A DNA stretch of 16,968 bases from JAXJYR01 sp964593515 (GTDB lineage: Bacteria > Bacillota_I > Bacilli_A > Erysipelotrichales > Erysipelotrichaceae). The stretch spans positions 1-16,968 of the forward strand of contig CAZQJH010000020.1 of assembly GCA_964593515.1 (NCBI GenBank), in the 5' to 3' direction. Both the position numbers and the translations under genes were made by a program. Under the pieces are notes generated by a model. That model worked only from the letters and a program-made list of their open reading frames with translations. It was not told where the DNA came from and did not search any database. This document shows positions 6,932 to 14,061 of the stretch, piece after piece (the first letter of the stretch is position 1; each line of letters starts with the position of its first letter).

Positions 6932-7930
6932 ATGGAAGATAATAGAGAAACCTTATTAAAAGATGCCATTAAAGCGATTGAAAAGCAATATGGTAAAGGT
7001 AGTATTATGAAATTAGGTGATCGTGCAGCTGTTGAAGTTGACGCGATTCCTTCAGGTTCAATTAAAATTGATGAATGTCTTGGGATTGGTGGATATCCTA
7101 AGGGAAGAATTATCGAAATTTATGGGCCAGAATCAAGTGGTAAAACAACATTAGCCCTTCATGCAATTGCCCAAGTACAAAAAAGAGGAGGTCGTGCTGC
7201 TTTTATTGATGCCGAAAATGCGATTGATCCAATTTATGCACGTAATTTAGGGGTTGATATTGATGAACTTATTTTGTCACAACCAGATAGTGGGGAACAA
7301 GCATTAGATATTACAGAAATGTTAGTGCGCTCTCAAGCAATTGATTTAGTGGTAGTAGATAGTGTAGCTGCTTTAGTACCACAAGCTGAATTAGATGGAG
7401 AAATGGGTGATTCTCAAGTAGGATTACAAGCTCGTTTGATGTCTAAAGCAATGCGTAAATTAAGTGGGGTAATGAATAAGAGCGAATGTACAGCTATTTT
7501 CATTAACCAATTACGTGAAAAAGTTGGAGTCTTTTATGGAAATCCAGAAACAACTCCTGGAGGTCGTGCTTTAAAATTCTATTCAAGTGTTCGTATTGAA
7601 ATTCGTCGTAGTGAAGCAATTAAAAATGGTAGTGATATTATTGGTAATAAAGTTAATGTTAAAGTTGTGAAAAATAAAGTTGCACCACCATTTAAATCAA
7701 CTAGTATTGATATTATGTATGGAGAAGGTATCAGTTATGTAAGTGAATTATTAGACTTATGTGTTGATTATGAAATTGTTAATAAAAGTGGAGCTTGGTT
7801 CTCTTATGAAGGTGAGAAACTTGGTCAAGGGAAAGAAGCTGTCAAAAATTTATTACGAAATTCACCGGAATTATTTGCTCAATTAGATGAAAAACTAAAA
7901 AAAGCAATGGCCGAAAAAAGAGGAGAATAA
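6932..7930 (+). CDS. recA: Recombinase RecA
   Basis: RecA forms ATP-dependent filaments on single-stranded DNA, performs strand exchange and triggers LexA cleavage. The 332-residue protein has the N-terminal helix, Walker A GPESSGKT (65-72), FIDAENAIDP with the catalytic Glu95, Walker B VVVDSVAALVP (140-150), loop L1 (DGEMGDSQVG, 155-164), the L2 region FINQLREKVGVFYGNPETTP (190-209), and the C-terminal domain ending in a short basic/acidic tail. Two positions differ from the canonical sequence: His-to-Asn at 96 and His-to-Gln at 162 (E. coli His97 and His163). The start has SD AGAGAGGAT. It is the last gene of rodZ-pgsA-recA; cinA, which sits between pgsA and recA in many Firmicutes, is absent. 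No SOS box was recognised nearby. Confidence 0.97.
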   Translation: MEDNRETLLKDAIKAIEKQYGKGSIMKLGDRAAVEVDAIPSGSIKIDECLGIGGYPKGRIIEIYGPESSGKTTLALHAIAQVQKRGGRAAFIDAENAIDPIYARNLGVDIDELILSQPDSGEQALDITEMLVRSQAIDLVVVDSVAALVPQAELDGEMGDSQVGLQARLMSKAMRKLSGVMNKSECTAIFINQLREKVGVFYGNPETTPGGRALKFYSSVRIEIRRSEAIKNGSDIIGNKVNVKVVKNKVAPPFKSTSIDIMYGEGISYVSELLDLCVDYEIVNKSGAWFSYEGEKLGQGKEAVKNLLRNSPELFAQLDEKLKKAMAEKRGE

Positions 7931-7936
7931 TTGAAT

Positions 7937-7980
7937 AAAAACAATTCAATTAGAGTTATTCTATTTGAGTTGTTTTTTTT
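7937..7980 (+). terminator. recA operon terminator
   Basis: AAAACAATTCAATTAGAG (from 7938) pairs imperfectly with TTCTATTTGAGTTGTTTT (one mismatch, two G-T wobbles), followed by a run of eight T to 7980. It lies just past the recA stop (7928-7930), so rny needs its own promoter. Confidence 0.85.
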
Positions 7981-7989
7981 AGGTAGTGA

Positions 7990-8003
7990 TGATAACGTTT
8001 ACA
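7990..8003. promoter_or_regulatory. cre-like palindrome upstream of rny
   Basis: TGATAACGTTTACA is a near-symmetric 14-mer around CG. It departs at one position from the CcpA catabolite-response consensus TGWAANCGNTNWCA. It lies about 38 bp upstream of the rny -35 box and just after the recA terminator. Whether any LacI-type regulator binds it is unknown. Confidence 0.35.
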
Positions 8004-8040
8004 GAATAATTAAAAAAAGTACAAAAATTACAGATAATAG

Positions 8041-8069
8041 TTGAGAAATCACACAATTTTAGGTAAAAT
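8041..8069 (+). promoter_or_regulatory. Promoter of rny-ymdB
   Basis: TTGAGA (8041-8046), a 17-bp spacer and TAAAAT (8064-8069), each 5 of 6 to consensus. The predicted start is near 8076 and gives a leader of about 40 nt with the SD AAGGAGGA (8101-8108). Confidence 0.75.
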
Positions 8070-8115
8070 AATACATGGGGATTTTTTGGTCTCGTTGATA
8101 AAGGAGGAATAGAAT

Positions 8116-9675
8116 ATGGGATTAGCTACAATTCTATTTATCGTTTTGTCACTTTCAGCCGGTATTGTTGTTGGAATTGTTATCATGTTAATATGTTCCA
8201 AAATTGGATTAGATAGATCTAAACAAAAAGCCGAATTGTTAATCAAAGAAGCTGAAACAAAAGCAGATGCTACCGTTAAACAAGCAGTACTTGACGGACG
8301 CACTCAAGCGCATGATTTAAAATTAGCAGCGGAAAAAGAAATTAAAGAACGCAAACAAGAAGTTACCGATATGGAAAATAAATTGTTAAGACGTGAGGAT
8401 AATTTAAACTTCCGTGATGAAACTTTAGCTAATAAAGAAAAACAAATTGATGTAAAAAGTGCACAAATTTCAGAAAAAATGGCAATGCTTGACAAAAAAG
8501 ATAAAGAATTACAAGAAAAAATCGATGTTCAAGTAGTTGAACTTGAAAGAGTAGCAGCTATGTCTACTACTGAAGCTAAAGAAGAATTAATGTCTATTAC
8601 TGAAAAACGTATGGAAAAAGAGCTTGTAGCTTATATTAAAGATCGCGAAGAAGAAGCTAAAGCTAAAGCTGATGATATTGCAAGAAATATTGTGGCTTTA
8701 AGTATTCAACGTATTTCACAAGAAGAATCATTAGATCGTACTGTTTCAGTAGTTTCATTACCATCTGAAGAAATGAAGGGTAGAATTATTGGTCGTGAAG
8801 GTCGTAATATCAAAGCGATTGAACAAGCTACAGGAGTAGATTTAATTATCGATGATACTCCAGAAACAATTACTATTTCTTGTTTTGATCCAATTCGTCG
8901 TGAAGTTGCTCGTCTAGCTTTAGAACACTTAATTAAAGATGGACGTATTCAACCAGGACGTATTGAAGAAGTGGTGGCAAAAATTCAAAAAGAAATGGAT
9001 GCTAACATTATGAAAACAGGAGAAGAAACAGTCTTTAAGTTAGGTATTGGACGTATTGATCGTGAAATCATTAAAATGATTGGTCGTTTAAAATACCGTT
9101 ATTCTTATGGACAAAATGCTTTACAACACAGTATGGAAGTAGCTCATTTAGCTGGTATGATGGCTGCTGAATTAGGATTAAACCAACAATTAGCTAAACG
9201 TGCTGGTTTATTACATGATATTGGTAAAGCAATGGACTTTGAAGTTGAAGGAAGTCATATTGAATTAGGATACAAATTCTGTAAAAAACATGGGGAAAAA
9301 GAAGTAGTATTAAATGCTATTCAATCACACCATGGTGAAGTTGAACCTAAATTCTTAATTAGTAACTTAGTAATTGCAGCTGATACTATCTCTGCTGCTC
9401 GTCCTGGAGCTCGTTATGAAGCTTTACAAAACTATATTAACCGTTTAGAACAATTAGAAACTATTTCTAAATCATTCGATGGGGTTGATAAAACATTTGC
9501 AATTCAAGCTGGTCGTGAAGTGCGTGTAATGGTTGTACCAGAAAAATTAGATGATTTAGCTTGTCATAAATTAGCACGCGATATTCGTGATAAGATTGAA
9601 GCTGAATTAACTTACCCAGGTCAAATTAAAGTAACGGTTATTCGTGAAGTTAGAACTAGTGAGTTAGCTAAATAA
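8116..9675 (+). CDS. rny: Ribonuclease Y
   Basis: The membrane-bound endoribonuclease that starts bulk mRNA decay in many Firmicutes. The 519 residues match the usual length (B. subtilis 520). There is an N-terminal membrane anchor (about 4-27), a long charged coiled coil (about 30-205), a KH RNA-binding domain with GRIIGREGRN (222-231), and the HD phosphohydrolase domain with the metal-binding pair His367-Asp368 in LLHDIGK plus the conserved downstream SHHGEVEP. Start ATG 8116 follows a strong SD. The stop TAA overlaps the ymdB ATG by one base. The rny-ymdB pair is conserved from Bacillus. All key motifs are intact. Confidence 0.97.
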   Translation: MGLATILFIVLSLSAGIVVGIVIMLICSKIGLDRSKQKAELLIKEAETKADATVKQAVLDGRTQAHDLKLAAEKEIKERKQEVTDMENKLLRREDNLNFRDETLANKEKQIDVKSAQISEKMAMLDKKDKELQEKIDVQVVELERVAAMSTTEAKEELMSITEKRMEKELVAYIKDREEEAKAKADDIARNIVALSIQRISQEESLDRTVSVVSLPSEEMKGRIIGREGRNIKAIEQATGVDLIIDDTPETITISCFDPIRREVARLALEHLIKDGRIQPGRIEEVVAKIQKEMDANIMKTGEETVFKLGIGRIDREIIKMIGRLKYRYSYGQNALQHSMEVAHLAGMMAAELGLNQQLAKRAGLLHDIGKAMDFEVEGSHIELGYKFCKKHGEKEVVLNAIQSHHGEVEPKFLISNLVIAADTISAARPGARYEALQNYINRLEQLETISKSFDGVDKTFAIQAGREVRVMVVPEKLDDLACHKLARDIRDKIEAELTYPGQIKVTVIREVRTSELAK

Positions 9676-10460
9676 TGAATATTTTATTTTTAGGTGATAT
9701 TGTTGGTGAAAGTGGTCGTAAGGTAGTAAGAGAAAACTTAGGAAAACTTAAAGAACAATATCAAGTTGATTTAGTTATTGCTAATGGGGAAAATGCAGCC
9801 CATGGTAAAGGTATTACTGCTAAAATTTATCGTCAATTACGTGATTATGGAATTGATGTAATTACAATGGGAAATCATACTTTCTCTAATGATCATATTT
9901 ATGGATTTATTGAAGGAGTAAATCATTTAGTACGTCCTGCTAATATGGAACCATTAGAAGTAGGAAGAAATGTTGTCATTGTCGAATGCAAAGGTAAAAA
10001 AATTGCAGTATGTAATTTTTTAGGTGAAGTCTTTATGTATAATAGCTTAGAAAGTCCTTTCGATGCTTTTTCAAAAATTCTAGATGAAGTCAAAGCTGAT
10101 ATTTATTTAGTTGATTTACATGGAGAAGCAACAAGTGAAAAAATAGCTTTTACATATAACTTTGCTGATAAAGCAAGTGCAATTGTTGGGACACATACCC
10201 ATGTTCAAACAGCCGATGAACGAATTGTTTATGGTTGTGCGGCTATTACTGATTTAGGGATGTGTGGTGCTTATACTAGTGTATTAGGAAGAGATGTTGA
10301 AGAAATTCTTACACGTTTTACTTCTAATAAAAAAACTAAATATACAATTGCTAAAGGTGAAGGAATTCTTTGTGGAGCATTAGTTGAAATTGATGAAGAT
10401 ACTAATCGTGCGAAAAGAATTGAAAGAATTCAAATTAGACCAGAAAATATTGAAAACTAG
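9675..10460 (+). CDS. ymdB: YmdB-family metallophosphoesterase (2',3'-cyclic nucleotide phosphodiesterase)
   Basis: Cytoplasmic calcineurin-like phosphodiesterase; the B. subtilis homologue hydrolyses 2',3'-cyclic nucleotides and affects the choice between motility and biofilm. The 261 residues show the complete dinuclear metal site: Asp8 (FLGDIVGESG), Glu39-Asn40 (NGENAAHGKG), Asn67-His68 (MGNHTF), His149 (VDLHGEATSE), and His174 and His176 (GTHTHVQTAD). The C-terminal TDLGMCGAYTSVLG motif is also present. The ATG overlaps the rny stop (TAATG) and has no strong SD of its own, so it probably depends on coupling to rny. Pairing with RNase Y suggests handling of RNA breakdown products, but that link is inference. 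Confidence 0.93.
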   Translation: MNILFLGDIVGESGRKVVRENLGKLKEQYQVDLVIANGENAAHGKGITAKIYRQLRDYGIDVITMGNHTFSNDHIYGFIEGVNHLVRPANMEPLEVGRNVVIVECKGKKIAVCNFLGEVFMYNSLESPFDAFSKILDEVKADIYLVDLHGEATSEKIAFTYNFADKASAIVGTHTHVQTADERIVYGCAAITDLGMCGAYTSVLGRDVEEILTRFTSNKKTKYTIAKGEGILCGALVEIDEDTNRAKRIERIQIRPENIEN

Positions 10461-10483
10461 TACTTGATTGTACTAGTTTTTTT
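10453..10483 (+). terminator. rny-ymdB terminator overlapping the ymdB stop
   Basis: AAAACTAGTAC (10453-10463) pairs perfectly with GTACTAGTTTT (10470-10480), loop TTGATT, then T-run to 10483. The ymdB stop codon TAG (10458-10460) lies within the left arm. Confidence 0.92.
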
Positions 10484-10502
10484 ATATATTTTAGGGTAAA
10501 CC

Positions 10503-10531
10503 TTGAAAGATGAAGTAAAAATTGGTATAAT
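10503..10531 (+). promoter_or_regulatory. Ferredoxin gene promoter
   Basis: TTGAAA (10503-10508), exactly 17 bp, then TATAAT (10526-10531): the best-matching promoter in the window. The start should fall near 10538, giving a leader of about 25 nt with SD AAGGAGGA. Confidence 0.85.
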
Positions 10532-10562
10532 GTTTAAGAATTATAGACAAGGAGGAATGAAG

Positions 10563-10736
10563 ATGGCTGTAGTAATTAACGCTGATGCTTGTATCGGATG
10601 TGGAGCTTGTACTGGTGGATGTCCTGTTGGAGCTTTATCAATGAACGATGAAGGAAAATCAGTATGTGATGAAGGAAGTTGCATTAGCTGTGGTGCATGT
10701 GTTGGAACATGTCCAGTTGAAGCAATCTCTTTATAG
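10563..10736 (+). CDS. Small 2[4Fe-4S] ferredoxin
   Basis: A 57-residue clostridial-type ferredoxin, a soluble low-potential electron carrier. Two classic cluster motifs are present: C10-I-G-C13-G-A-C16-T-G-G-C20-P and C40-I-S-C43-G-A-C46-V-G-T-C50-P, giving eight ligands plus an extra Cys35. The start is ATG 10563 with SD AAGGAGGA (10549-10556); ATG 10557 in the same frame touches the SD, and TTG 10503 is the -35 box of its promoter. It forms a one-gene transcription unit with its own near-consensus promoter and terminator, between ymdB and miaB. The redox partner is not shown by the context; pyruvate:ferredoxin oxidoreductase or hydrogenase would be usual, and support of Fe-S enzymes such as MiaB is possible. 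Confidence 0.95.
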   Translation: MAVVINADACIGCGACTGGCPVGALSMNDEGKSVCDEGSCISCGACVGTCPVEAISL

Positions 10737-10763
10737 AACCAAGTAACCATACTTGGTTTTTTT
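10737..10763 (+). terminator. Ferredoxin gene terminator
   Basis: AACCAAGTA (10737-10745) pairs perfectly with TACTTGGTT (10750-10758), loop ACCA, followed by T's to 10763. The stem starts at the base after the stop codon. Confidence 0.92.
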
Positions 10764-10771
10764 AAAGCTTT

Positions 10772-10799
10772 TTGTATAGATTTTTATTCTATTTATATA
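10772..10799 (+). promoter_or_regulatory. Probable miaB promoter
   Basis: TTGTAT (10772-10777), 16-bp spacer and TATATA (10794-10799) lie between the ferredoxin terminator and miaB. Matches are moderate (4 of 6 each) in an AT-rich stretch, but some promoter is needed here because a strong terminator precedes it. Confidence 0.4.
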
Positions 10800-10820
10800 T
10801 AACTTATAGTGGAGGTTAAT

Positions 10821-12263
10821 ATGGTAAAAAAACAACCTGGATGGGCTTTACCTAATTTACGTGAAGCACAAAAAAGAACAAAAAAAGAAATTGTAATTGA
10901 AAAAAGTTTATTTGAAATTCCAATGGAAATTCGTAATATTGGTTTAGATAAAAAGTATTATTTACGTACTTATGGATGTCAAGCCAATGAACGTGATTCA
11001 GAAACAATTGCTGGTATTTTAGAACAATTAGGTTTTACACCTGTTTTAAATGAAGAAGAAGCGGATGTAATTATTTTAAATACATGTGCAATTCGTAAGA
11101 ATGCTGAAGATAAAGTAATTGGTGAAATTGGAGCTTTAAAGAAATTATCACGTTTAAATCCTGATTTAATTATTGGGGTTTGTGGATGTATGTCCCAAGA
11201 AGAAGAAATTGTGAATATCTTATTAGAAAAACATCGTCATGTTAACTTAATTTTTGGTACACATAATATTCATCGTTTACCAGTTTTACTTTATGATGCA
11301 ATGATGAATCATAAACGTTGTGTTGAAGTATTATCAAAAGAAGGAGAAGTTATTGAAAACTTACCGGTAAAACGTTTTGGTAATCATAAAGCTTGGGTTA
11401 ATATTATGTATGGTTGTGATAAATTCTGTACATACTGTATTGTACCTTATACTCGTGGTAAAGAACGTTCTCGTTTATTAGAAGATGTAGTAGCTGAAGT
11501 TAAAGAATTAAAAGAACAAGGTTATAAAGAAGTTACTTTATTAGGGCAAAATGTTAATGCTTATGGTAAAGATTTAAATATGGATCAAGGATTTAAAGTT
11601 TTACTTGAAGAAGTAGCTAAAGTAGGAATTGAACGTATTCGTTTTACTACTAGTTATCCAAGTGATTTCACTGATGAAATGGTTGAAGTAATTGGTAAAT
11701 ATCCTAATATTATGCCATTTATTCACTTACCAGCACAAAGTGGAGATGATGAAGTATTAAAATTAATGGGAAGACGTTATACTAAAGAACAGTATATGCA
11801 TTTATTCTACAAAATTAAAGAAACAGTGCCTAATTGTGCAATTTCAACTGATATTATTGTTGGTTTCCCTAATGAAACGGATGAACAATTCCAACACACT
11901 TTAGATTTAATGGAAGAATGTAAATTCGATAATGCCTATACATTTATTTACTCACCACGTGAAGGTACTCCAGCTGCGCGTATGGAAGATTGTATCAGTG
12001 ATGAAGTAAAAAGTGCGCGTTTAAAAGCATTGAATGATTGTTGGAACAAACATGCTTTAGCTAAACATCAAACATACTTAGGTAAAGAAGTTAAAGTTTT
12101 AGTTGATGGAGTAAGTAAGAAAAATGAAAATACTTATTCAGGATATACTGAAGATAATAAATTAGTTAACTTTGTAGGTGAAAATGTTGAAGTTGGAAGT
12201 ATTGTAAATGTTAAAATTACTGAATGTAAAACATTCTCATTTAATGGAGAGTTATTAAAGTAG
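10821..12263 (+). CDS. miaB: tRNA-2-methylthio-N6-isopentenyladenosine37 synthase MiaB
   Basis: A radical-SAM methylthiotransferase that adds a methylthio group to i6A37 of tRNAs reading codons that begin with U. The 480-residue protein has the N-terminal MTTase domain with auxiliary-cluster cysteines Cys53 (TYGCQANERDSE), Cys89 (NTCAIR) and Cys123 (CGCMSQEEE), spaced as in MiaB. The radical-SAM motif is C199-D-K-F-C203-T-Y-C206, and a C-terminal TRAM domain begins near residue 410. The N-terminal extension of about 45 residues before the MTTase domain is usual in Bacillus MiaB (YmcB). Start ATG 10821 is chosen because SD GGAGGT (10811-10816) precedes it; GTG 10809 overlaps that SD. The TYGCQxNERDSE signature favours MiaB over the related MtaB and RimO. 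Confidence 0.95.
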   Translation: MVKKQPGWALPNLREAQKRTKKEIVIEKSLFEIPMEIRNIGLDKKYYLRTYGCQANERDSETIAGILEQLGFTPVLNEEEADVIILNTCAIRKNAEDKVIGEIGALKKLSRLNPDLIIGVCGCMSQEEEIVNILLEKHRHVNLIFGTHNIHRLPVLLYDAMMNHKRCVEVLSKEGEVIENLPVKRFGNHKAWVNIMYGCDKFCTYCIVPYTRGKERSRLLEDVVAEVKELKEQGYKEVTLLGQNVNAYGKDLNMDQGFKVLLEEVAKVGIERIRFTTSYPSDFTDEMVEVIGKYPNIMPFIHLPAQSGDDEVLKLMGRRYTKEQYMHLFYKIKETVPNCAISTDIIVGFPNETDEQFQHTLDLMEECKFDNAYTFIYSPREGTPAARMEDCISDEVKSARLKALNDCWNKHALAKHQTYLGKEVKVLVDGVSKKNENTYSGYTEDNKLVNFVGENVEVGSIVNVKITECKTFSFNGELLK

Positions 12264-12281
12264 CATCATGCTACTTTTTTT
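12257..12281 (+). terminator. miaB terminator overlapping the stop codon
   Basis: AAAGTAGC (12257-12264) pairs with GCTACTTT (12270-12277), loop ATCAT, T-run to 12281. The miaB stop TAG (12261-12263) is in the left arm. Confidence 0.9.
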
Positions 12282-12302
12282 ATTTGGCTTATAAATTTAC
12301 AT

Positions 12303-12330
12303 TTTACTTATAATAGAAAAGTGCTATAAT
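12303..12330 (+). promoter_or_regulatory. Promoter of the rnjB-ftsK operon (extended -10)
   Basis: TGCTATAAT (TATAAT at 12325-12330) is an extended -10 element, with a partial -35 TTTACT at 12303-12308 (16-bp spacer). The predicted leader of about 60 nt to the ATG at 12397 carries SD AGGAGG (12382-12387). I see no riboswitch or strong hairpin in the leader, and no small rpoY-type gene as found before rnjA in Bacillus. Confidence 0.7.
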
Positions 12331-12396
12331 ATTTATAGTAGTTTGCAAGGGAATATAATGTAAATCGATAATAAGTACAATAGGAGGATATAATTT

Positions 12397-14052
12397 ATGG
12401 ATCAAGTACGTATATTTGCACTTGGTGGTCAAGATGAAAACGGAAAGAACATGTATGTTGTGGAAGTTAATCAAGTGATTTTTGTCATTGAAGCTGGTTT
12501 AAAATATCCAGATACACAATTATTAGGAGTAGAATATATTATTCCTGATTTTTCATATTTAGTTGAAAATAAAGATCGTATTGCGGGTATATTTATTACC
12601 CATGCTCATGATGATATTATGGGAGCATTACCACAATTAGTAAAAAGTATTGATGCCCCAATTTATACTGGAGCATTAACAGCTAATATTATTTATGATA
12701 TTTTTAAGAAAGAAAAAATAAAAGGACATAAAATTAATGTCGTTAATCGTTTAAGTAAACAAACAATTAAAGGGGTAGAAGTAAGAACTTTCCCAATGAC
12801 ACATTCAATGCCAGATAATTTTGGGATTGCGATTAATACTGATCAAGGATATATTGTTTATACTGGAGAATTTATCATTGATTATGACATGTTGAAAGAA
12901 GAATACTTAACTGATTTAAATGAATTAAGTGATATTGGTAAAAAGGGTGTTTTAGCTTTATTAACTGAGTCACAAGGAATTGAACGTAGTGGACATACTG
13001 CACCACTTCATCGTATTAAAAATTTAATTGAACCTATTTTCTCAGCTAGTAATTCACGTATTTTAATTTCATGTTATTCTCAAAGTTTATTTAGAATTAT
13101 TGAAATTATTGAATTAGCTCGTAAAAAACAACGTAAAGTTTATATTTATAGTGATTATGTACGTGGTTTATTAAAAATCTTAGAAGAAATGAAATATTAT
13201 CGTATTCCTAAAGAAATTATGCTAAATGATCGTCAATTTAATGATGATATGGAAGATGTTGTTGTTTTAATTTGTGGTAATGGTAAAAACTTATTTAGAA
13301 CAATGACTAATATTGCTAACCATGAAGATCAAATTGTTCGTTTTAGAGCTAGTGATACGATTGTAATTGCTTCACCAATTGTTAGTGGTACAGAAATTGA
13401 TGCTAATAATATGGAAAATGAAATTTATAAAGAAAATGGAAAAATCCATGTTTTAGATCCGAAGAAAGTATTATCAATGCATCCTTCAGTTGAAGATTTA
13501 AAAATGATGATTTATTTATTTAAACCTAAGTATTATATTCCAGTTAAAGGTGAGTATCGTCATTTATACTTAAATGCTAATTTAGGTATATCAATGGGAC
13601 TTACAGCTGATCGTATAATCTTATTAGAAAATGGTCAAGCGGCATACTTTGAAAATCAATTCTTAAAATCAGTTACTACGATTTGTGAACCTAAAGAAAC
13701 AATGGTTGATGGTAACTTAGATTTAGATGTTACTGGACATGTTTTACGTGATCGTGAAGCTTTATCAACTGATGGAGTTATGATTATTGGAGTAGGGGTT
13801 GATGGTCGTACTAAACGAGTTATTAATGGACCTGATGTACAAACTCGTGGTTTAATTTATTTAAAAGATGCTGATTATATTATTAAACAAGTTGGTGAAA
13901 TTATGGAAGAAACGGTAAATAGTTTTGCTGATCGTTTATATTTTGATGCTAGTGAAGCTCGAAATGAAGCTAAAAGCTCAATTCAACGTTACTTATTGAA
14001 AGAAACTGGAAAAAGACCAATGGTTTTACCAGTAATTATTGAAATTAAATAG
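12397..14052 (+). CDS. rnjB: RNase J family protein with degenerate active site (RNase J2-like)
   Basis: RNase J proteins are metallo-beta-lactamase / beta-CASP ribonucleases with 5'-exonuclease and endonuclease activity. The 551-residue length and fold order match: beta-lactamase core, beta-CASP insert (about 210-340), the IPVxGEYRHL motif, and a C-terminal domain (about 450-551). Key sites are altered. HxHxDH reads H69-A-H71-D-D73-I74, so the last His is Ile. His136 (THSMPD) is kept. The TGDF aspartate is Glu158. IPVHGEYR reads IPVKGEYR (Lys384). The GSQGEP phosphate-pocket motif is replaced by CGNGKNLF (293-300), and the SGH loop reads SMH (360-362). Position directly before ftsK/spoIIIE matches rnjB of B. 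subtilis, whose product is the weakly active partner of RNase J1. I infer a mainly structural or regulatory subunit; a full RNase J1 should be encoded elsewhere. Confidence 0.85.
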   Translation: MDQVRIFALGGQDENGKNMYVVEVNQVIFVIEAGLKYPDTQLLGVEYIIPDFSYLVENKDRIAGIFITHAHDDIMGALPQLVKSIDAPIYTGALTANIIYDIFKKEKIKGHKINVVNRLSKQTIKGVEVRTFPMTHSMPDNFGIAINTDQGYIVYTGEFIIDYDMLKEEYLTDLNELSDIGKKGVLALLTESQGIERSGHTAPLHRIKNLIEPIFSASNSRILISCYSQSLFRIIEIIELARKKQRKVYIYSDYVRGLLKILEEMKYYRIPKEIMLNDRQFNDDMEDVVVLICGNGKNLFRTMTNIANHEDQIVRFRASDTIVIASPIVSGTEIDANNMENEIYKENGKIHVLDPKKVLSMHPSVEDLKMMIYLFKPKYYIPVKGEYRHLYLNANLGISMGLTADRIILLENGQAAYFENQFLKSVTTICEPKETMVDGNLDLDVTGHVLRDREALSTDGVMIIGVGVDGRTKRVINGPDVQTRGLIYLKDADYIIKQVGEIMEETVNSFADRLYFDASEARNEAKSSIQRYLLKETGKRPMVLPVIIEIK

Positions 14053-14061
14053 GTGATAATC

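Noticed and set aside
10503..10562. Upstream TTG extension of the ferredoxin
   Set aside because: The TTG is the -35 box of its promoter and the extension spans the -10 box; ATG 10563 has the proper SD and gives the family N-terminus.
12331..12396. Riboswitch or T-box in the leader before rnjB
   Set aside because: The leader is only about 60 nt, AT-rich, with no stable hairpin or conserved riboswitch core.
14053..14061. GTG 14053 as start of ftsK (similarly GTG 10809 for miaB and GTG 4551 for gpsB)
   Set aside because: Each GTG falls inside the SD of the next in-frame start and has no SD of its own at a suitable distance.
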